From Bordetella genomosp. 10 (GTDB lineage: Bacteria > Pseudomonadota > Gammaproteobacteria > Burkholderiales > Burkholderiaceae_B), in assembly GCF_002261225.1 (NCBI RefSeq), contig NZ_NEVM01000002.1, forward strand, positions 1,116,001-1,180,000: a stretch of 64,000 bases of DNA. Reading direction: 5' to 3'. Below, one piece after another: positions 60,512 to 64,000 of this stretch. Within the stretch, counting starts at the first letter, position 1; each line of letters opens with the position of its first letter. A model generated the notes under the pieces. The model was not told the DNA's origin and made no database searches. It worked only from the letters and a program-made list of their open reading frames with translations. Made by a program: the position numbers and the translations under genes.

Positions 60512-61435
60512 ATGAAATTCCTGTCCTTTCTCGACGCGCGGCAGCAAGGCCTCGACCCCCAACTGGGCATCGCCCTGGACGACGGCAAGGTCTTCAACGT
60601 CACCGCCGCCGTCCGCGCGCTTCCTCCCGGCGAGGCCGCCGGCCTGCCGCTGTCGCTGGACGCATTGATCGACGCCGAGGCGACGCCGCTGCAGGAATTG
60701 GCGCGGCTGGTGGAGAACCCCGGCAACGCGGGGCACGCGGTCGACGTGGACCAGATCCGTTTCCTGCCGCCCGTGCAGCTCCGCCGCAACGTGTTCTGCG
60801 TGGGCCGGAACTATCGCGAACACATCATCGAGGGCAATATCGCCAAGGGCATTCCGGCCAATACCTTTCCCGAGGCGATCGAATTCTTCACCAAGCCGTC
60901 CACCGCCGTCGTCGGCCACGGCTGGGACGTCAACCGGCACGCGGCGCTGACCAACAGCCTGGACTACGAGGTCGAGCTGGCCATCGTCATCGGCAAGCGC
61001 GGCGTCAATATCTCCGAGGCCGACGCGCTGGATCACGTCTTCGGCTATACCATCGTCAACGACGTCACCGCGCGCGACCTGCAACGCCGCCATGGCCAAT
61101 GGTTCAAGGGCAAGGGCCTGGATACGACTTGCCCCATGGGACCGGTCATCTTGCACAAGTCGGCGTTCGGCAATCCCAACGCCAAGCGTCTCGAACTGGA
61201 GGTCAATGGCGAACTCCGCCAATCGGCCAGTACGGACGAAATGATCTTCAACGTCCAGGCCGTCATCGCGCAACTGTCGGCGGGATTGACGCTGTTGCCG
61301 GGCGACATCATTTCGACGGGCACGCCCAAGGGCGTCGGCTACGCCGCCATCCCGCCGCGCTGCCTGAATGTCGGCGACGTCGTGAAGGCGCGCGTCGAAG
61401 GCATCGGCGAACTGACGAACCAGATCGTGGCGTGA
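60512..61435 (+). CDS. Fumarylacetoacetate hydrolase (FAH) family protein
   Basis: This 307-residue FAH protein has the canonical catalytic loop F-C-V-G-R-N-Y-R-E-H-I-I-E (His present), metal ligands in L-D-Y-E-V-E-L-A-I-V-I-G-K, and N-D-V-T-A-R-D-L-Q. The end is P-G-D-I-I-S-T-G-T-P-K-G-V-G. It is likely an acylpyruvase or hydrolase of a 3-acylpyruvate. It differs from the 57943-58821 copy at the catalytic His, so the two are not simple duplicates. Confidence 0.92.
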   Translation: MKFLSFLDARQQGLDPQLGIALDDGKVFNVTAAVRALPPGEAAGLPLSLDALIDAEATPLQELARLVENPGNAGHAVDVDQIRFLPPVQLRRNVFCVGRNYREHIIEGNIAKGIPANTFPEAIEFFTKPSTAVVGHGWDVNRHAALTNSLDYEVELAIVIGKRGVNISEADALDHVFGYTIVNDVTARDLQRRHGQWFKGKGLDTTCPMGPVILHKSAFGNPNAKRLELEVNGELRQSASTDEMIFNVQAVIAQLSAGLTLLPGDIISTGTPKGVGYAAIPPRCLNVGDVVKARVEGIGELTNQIVA

Positions 61436-61494
61436 CGTTGCATACGGCAGCCAGGATTTGGGAATCCCCTAGGGGCCCCGGGAAGGAGACAACG

Positions 61495-62403
61495 ATGAAA
61501 ACGAGAATGGCGGCATTGGCGTTGGGACTGGCGAGCGCGTTCCTGGGCTGCCCCGCGACGCATGCGGCAAATGCGGCGAATGCAGCAAATGGGACGAATG
61601 CCGCAAATGCGGATATGGACGCCGCGCGCCATCACGTCCTGGTCCAGGCCGCGCCCGACGTCCGCATCGACGTGATAGAGGAGGGCAAGGGGACCCCGCT
61701 GGTGCTGCTGCCCTCGCGCGGCCGCGGCGCCGAGGACTTCGACGACGTCGCCCAGCGCCTGGCGGCGCGGGGCTACCGCGTGATCCACCCGCAGCCGCGC
61801 GGCATCGGGCAAAGCGTCGGTCCCATGCGGAACATCACCTTGCACGACCTGGGCAACGACGTCGCGGCGGTGATCCGGGACCAGGCCAGGCAGCCGGTGG
61901 TCATCGTCGGCCACGCCTTCGGCAACTGGGTCGCGCGCACCACCAGCGTCGACCATCCGGATCTGGTTCGCGGCGTCGTCATCGTGGCGGCCGCCGCCAA
62001 GGCCTATCCGCCGGGATTGAGCGAGCACGTGGACCGCAGTTCGGACCTGTCGCTGCCCGACGCCGAACGGCTGAAGTCGCTGCAATTCGCTTTCTTCGCG
62101 CCGGGCCATGACGCCAGCGTCTGGCTCAAGGGCTGGTACCCGGAAGTCAACGAGAGCCAGCGCCTGGCGGGCAAGGCGACCAGGCAGTCCGACTGGTGGT
62201 CGGGCGGCAAGGCGCCCATGCTGGACCTGCAAGCGGGCAACGATCCCTTCAAGCCGGCGGCCACGCGCAACGAAGTCAAGGACGAGTTCGGCGGCCGCGT
62301 GACGCTGGTGGTCATTCCCGGCGCGGGCCACGCCCTGGTGCCCGAGGAACCCGCCGCCGTGGTGGACGCGCTGGTCAAGTGGGAGAAATCGCTGCCCCGA
62401 TGA
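61495..62403 (+). CDS. Secreted alpha/beta-hydrolase fold protein with Ala at the nucleophile position
   Basis: The 302-residue precursor has a signal peptide to T-H-A, then a low-complexity Ala/Asn repeat (A-N-A-A-N-A-A-N). The hydrolase core has G-H-A-F-G-N-W-V-A: the nucleophile-elbow Ser of G-x-S-x-G is Ala (A141). A catalytic-type His remains in P-G-A-G-H-A-L-V. The protein may be inactive as a hydrolase, or belong to a subgroup that uses another chemistry. GGAAGGAG precedes ATG 61495. Confidence 0.85.
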   Translation: MKTRMAALALGLASAFLGCPATHAANAANAANGTNAANADMDAARHHVLVQAAPDVRIDVIEEGKGTPLVLLPSRGRGAEDFDDVAQRLAARGYRVIHPQPRGIGQSVGPMRNITLHDLGNDVAAVIRDQARQPVVIVGHAFGNWVARTTSVDHPDLVRGVVIVAAAAKAYPPGLSEHVDRSSDLSLPDAERLKSLQFAFFAPGHDASVWLKGWYPEVNESQRLAGKATRQSDWWSGGKAPMLDLQAGNDPFKPAATRNEVKDEFGGRVTLVVIPGAGHALVPEEPAAVVDALVKWEKSLPR

Positions 62404-62446
62404 CGGCGCGCGGCATGCGGCGCCCGCCGAATGGCCGCGCGGCGCC

Positions 62447-62947
62447 TCAGCCGTCCCTGCCGAAACCGCCGGCCGCCCAATTCGAGGCGCGCTGCACGTT
62501 CAGCTTGTAGGTGGGCGCCACGCGGATCTCGGCCAGTTGCTCGCCCGACTCGTCGTAGGCGCTCAACAGGGCGTAGGGATCGTCCTCGTCGGGCACGATG
62601 TCCAGCTTGACGGTCAGCCGGCCTTCGGCGGCATCGATTTTCACGCTCTTGTGCAGCGTCGCGTGCAGTTGCTGCTCATGGCGGCGCAGGACTTCGTTGG
62701 CCGTCTTGACCAGCGTGAAGAAAGCCGGCGGGTCGAGCGGCTTGGGATTCTTCTTGTCGCGGCCCATGGTCCAGGGACCGACCAGCGCCGGCTCGGATTG
62801 GCCGTCCTGCGTCATTTCCACCGCCCAGCCGTCGTCGTCCTCGTTCTTGATGACGCGGGCCGTCCAGCCGTCGTCGCGCCACAGCCTGGCTTCCTGGATC
62901 TTGCTGTCTTCGGCGGCGTCCGCGTCCGGGATGTCGATGTCGTTCAC
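62447..62947 (-). CDS. Conserved hypothetical protein, acidic
   Basis: The 166-residue protein (GTG start at 62947 behind AGGAG) has a strongly acidic N-terminus and no signal peptide or transmembrane segment. W-R-D-D-G-W-T-A-R-V-I-K-N, then G-W-A-V-E-M-T and P-Y-A-L-L-S-A-Y-D are recognisable blocks. An alternative in-frame start at 63010 would add 21 residues. I do not recognise a function. Confidence 0.8.
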   Translation of the reverse strand: MNDIDIPDADAAEDSKIQEARLWRDDGWTARVIKNEDDDGWAVEMTQDGQSEPALVGPWTMGRDKKNPKPLDPPAFFTLVKTANEVLRRHEQQLHATLHKSVKIDAAEGRLTVKLDIVPDEDDPYALLSAYDESGEQLAEIRVAPTYKLNVQRASNWAAGGFGRDG

Positions 62948-63021
62948 TACGGTATTGCTCCTGCTTTCGTTGGTCCGCGGACAGGCCGCCATCATAACGT
63001 GCCGGGACACGACACCAGCCG

Positions 63022-64000
63022 CTAGCGGGGCGTGCCGCCGCCGGCGCGGGTGTCCGGTATCGCCGCCAGGGCGGCGGCCTGCGCGAGGTCGCTGCCGGGC
63101 GGCGCCGACGCCAAGGCCTCGGCCACGTGCTTCGCGAGCGTCTCATTGAAATCCGGCGCGAGGTCCGTACGCACCGTGAGCTGGCCCGTCGCCGGGTCGA
63201 GCAGCAGGTCGGGCGTGACGCCGGCGGTCTCTATCCTTGCGCCGTTCGGCCGGTACACGCGCGCGGTGGTCAGGACCATCGCGCCCAGGCCGTCGGGCAG
63301 CGGCAGCACGGTCTGTATGGTGCCGGCGCCTGCGGTCTTCTGGCCGATGAGCAGCGCGCGCCCGTGGTCCTGCAGCGCGGCCGCCACGATTTCCGCGCCC
63401 GCGCCGGTCCGGCTGTCGACCAGCACCACCATGGGCAGGCCCTCGACCACGTCCTGCTGCCGGGCCACCAGCCTGCGGGCATTGGCCTCGGTGCGGCCGC
63501 GCAGGGTCGCGATGCGGAGCCCAGGCGGCAACAGCATGCCGCCCAGGGCCTGGGCCACGTCGAGCAGTCCGCCGGCGTTGCCGCGCAGATCGAGCACCAG
63601 GCCGCCGAGCGACGTATCGGCGCGCAGGGCCGCCGCGCGGATCGCCACCCTGAAATTCTCCTGCGTCGTGTTGTCGAAGGCGCGGATGCCGATCACGGCC
63701 ACGTCGCCGTGCAGCGTCCAGCGCAGCGAAGGCGGGGGCTGCACCGGCCCGCGCACCGGATGCACGACGAGCGCCTGCGCCGCGCCCGCCCGGCGGATCT
63801 CCAGCGCGGGACTGCTGCCGGGCGCGCCGCGCAGCAAGGCCACGGCTTCGGGCAGGGGCAGGTCCTTGGCCGGGCGGCCGTCGATGCTAAGGATGACGTC
63901 GCCCGGCTGGATGCCGGCGCGTTCGCCCGGGCTGCCGGGCAGGGGCCGGACCACGGTCAGCGCGTCGTCGCGCCGGCTCAATTCCAGGCCGACCGAGGCC
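63022..64000 (-). CDS. S41-family C-terminal processing protease homologue, catalytic Ser and Lys replaced (partial, N-terminus off window)
   Basis: The frame enters from the right edge. It contains a PDZ domain (G-S-P-G-E-R-A-G-I-Q-P-G-D-V-I-L-S-I-D-G) and an S41 peptidase domain (L-R-G-N-A-G-G-L-L, then V-V-L-V-D, and L-P-L-P-D-G). In CtpA/Prc the region S-A-S-A-S-E-I holds the catalytic Ser; here it is T-G-A-G-A-E-I. The catalytic Lys of G-K-G-S/T-V-Q is Ala (G-A-G-T-I-Q). So it is probably a non-proteolytic S41 homologue. The hypothetical gene follows 74 bases downstream. Confidence 0.88.
   Translation of the reverse strand, partial: ASVGLELSRRDDALTVVRPLPGSPGERAGIQPGDVILSIDGRPAKDLPLPEAVALLRGAPGSSPALEIRRAGAAQALVVHPVRGPVQPPPSLRWTLHGDVAVIGIRAFDNTTQENFRVAIRAAALRADTSLGGLVLDLRGNAGGLLDVAQALGGMLLPPGLRIATLRGRTEANARRLVARQQDVVEGLPMVVLVDSRTGAGAEIVAAALQDHGRALLIGQKTAGAGTIQTVLPLPDGLGAMVLTTARVYRPNGARIETAGVTPDLLLDPATGQLTVRTDLAPDFNETLAKHVAEALASAPPGSDLAQAAALAAIPDTRAGGGTPR

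Noticed and set aside
1..64000. tRNA, rRNA, CRISPR arrays and intact mobile elements
   Set aside because: No cloverleaf, rRNA-like or repeat-spacer pattern and no transposase, integrase or phage gene was noticed when reading; a tool search (tRNAscan-SE, ISfinder) could still find short ones.

Overview
The window is GC-rich, densely packed chromosomal DNA from a betaproteobacterium of the Alcaligenaceae. Bordetella or Achromobacter is the best guess. The guess rests on four Bug-type tripartite-tricarboxylate receptors, many LysR/GntR/IclR/TetR regulators and small catabolic operons with overlapping start and stop codons. No rRNA, tRNA, CRISPR array, intact insertion sequence or prophage was seen. 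It reads as accessory catabolic and transport territory.

Region A (1-22.4 kb) looks like an organosulfur and nutrient-scavenging zone. It holds a partial flavoprotein, an SfnB/DszC-like acyl-CoA dehydrogenase-fold protein, a decayed TauC/SsuC-type permease, a DHA2 efflux pump, a Bug receptor, and a TetR gene facing an operon. That operon encodes a cupin thiol dioxygenase fused to three rhodanese domains, a NitT/TauT-type receptor and a PNPOx-fold flavoprotein. A complete ssuA-C-B-like transporter, an M14/DUF2817 amidohydrolase plus an FMN-dependent monooxygenase, and a Dpp/Gsi-type peptide transporter split across a divergent promoter follow. The ssuA-like and peptide-receptor genes share a nearly identical block of about 58 bp upstream, which ties the two transporters to one regulator, plausibly a sulfur-limitation activator.

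Region B (22.4-28.5 kb) carries a GntR-controlled set (DUF2848, amidase, MFS importer) and a KfrA-like coiled-coil DNA-binding protein preceded by two strong palindromes.

Region C (28.7-42.4 kb) is an opine-oxidase-like system. Eight genes overlap end to start: HcnC/A/B-like dehydrogenase subunits, an extra DadA-like oxidase and a DppBCDF-type transporter. A divergent LysR gene and a receptor gene complete it. The LysR-type box beside the oxidase operon recurs upstream of the receptor gene, so the receptor probably belongs to the same regulon. D-serine dehydratase and its divergent LysR gene follow.

Region D (42.4-53.9 kb) has Bug receptors, an amidase, a ThDP enzyme, a GntR regulator, an aspartate-type aminotransferase, an SH3-domain protein, a LigI-like amidohydrolase with a divergent LysR gene, and a LysE exporter.

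Region E (53.9-62.4 kb) is a catabolic cluster: IclR, flavin reductase, Bug receptor, RidA, LigI-like amidohydrolase, FAH-family hydrolase, HpaH-like hydratase, GntR, a second FAH protein and an alpha/beta hydrolase. The window ends with a hypothetical protein and a truncated S41 protease homologue whose catalytic Ser and Lys are both Ala.
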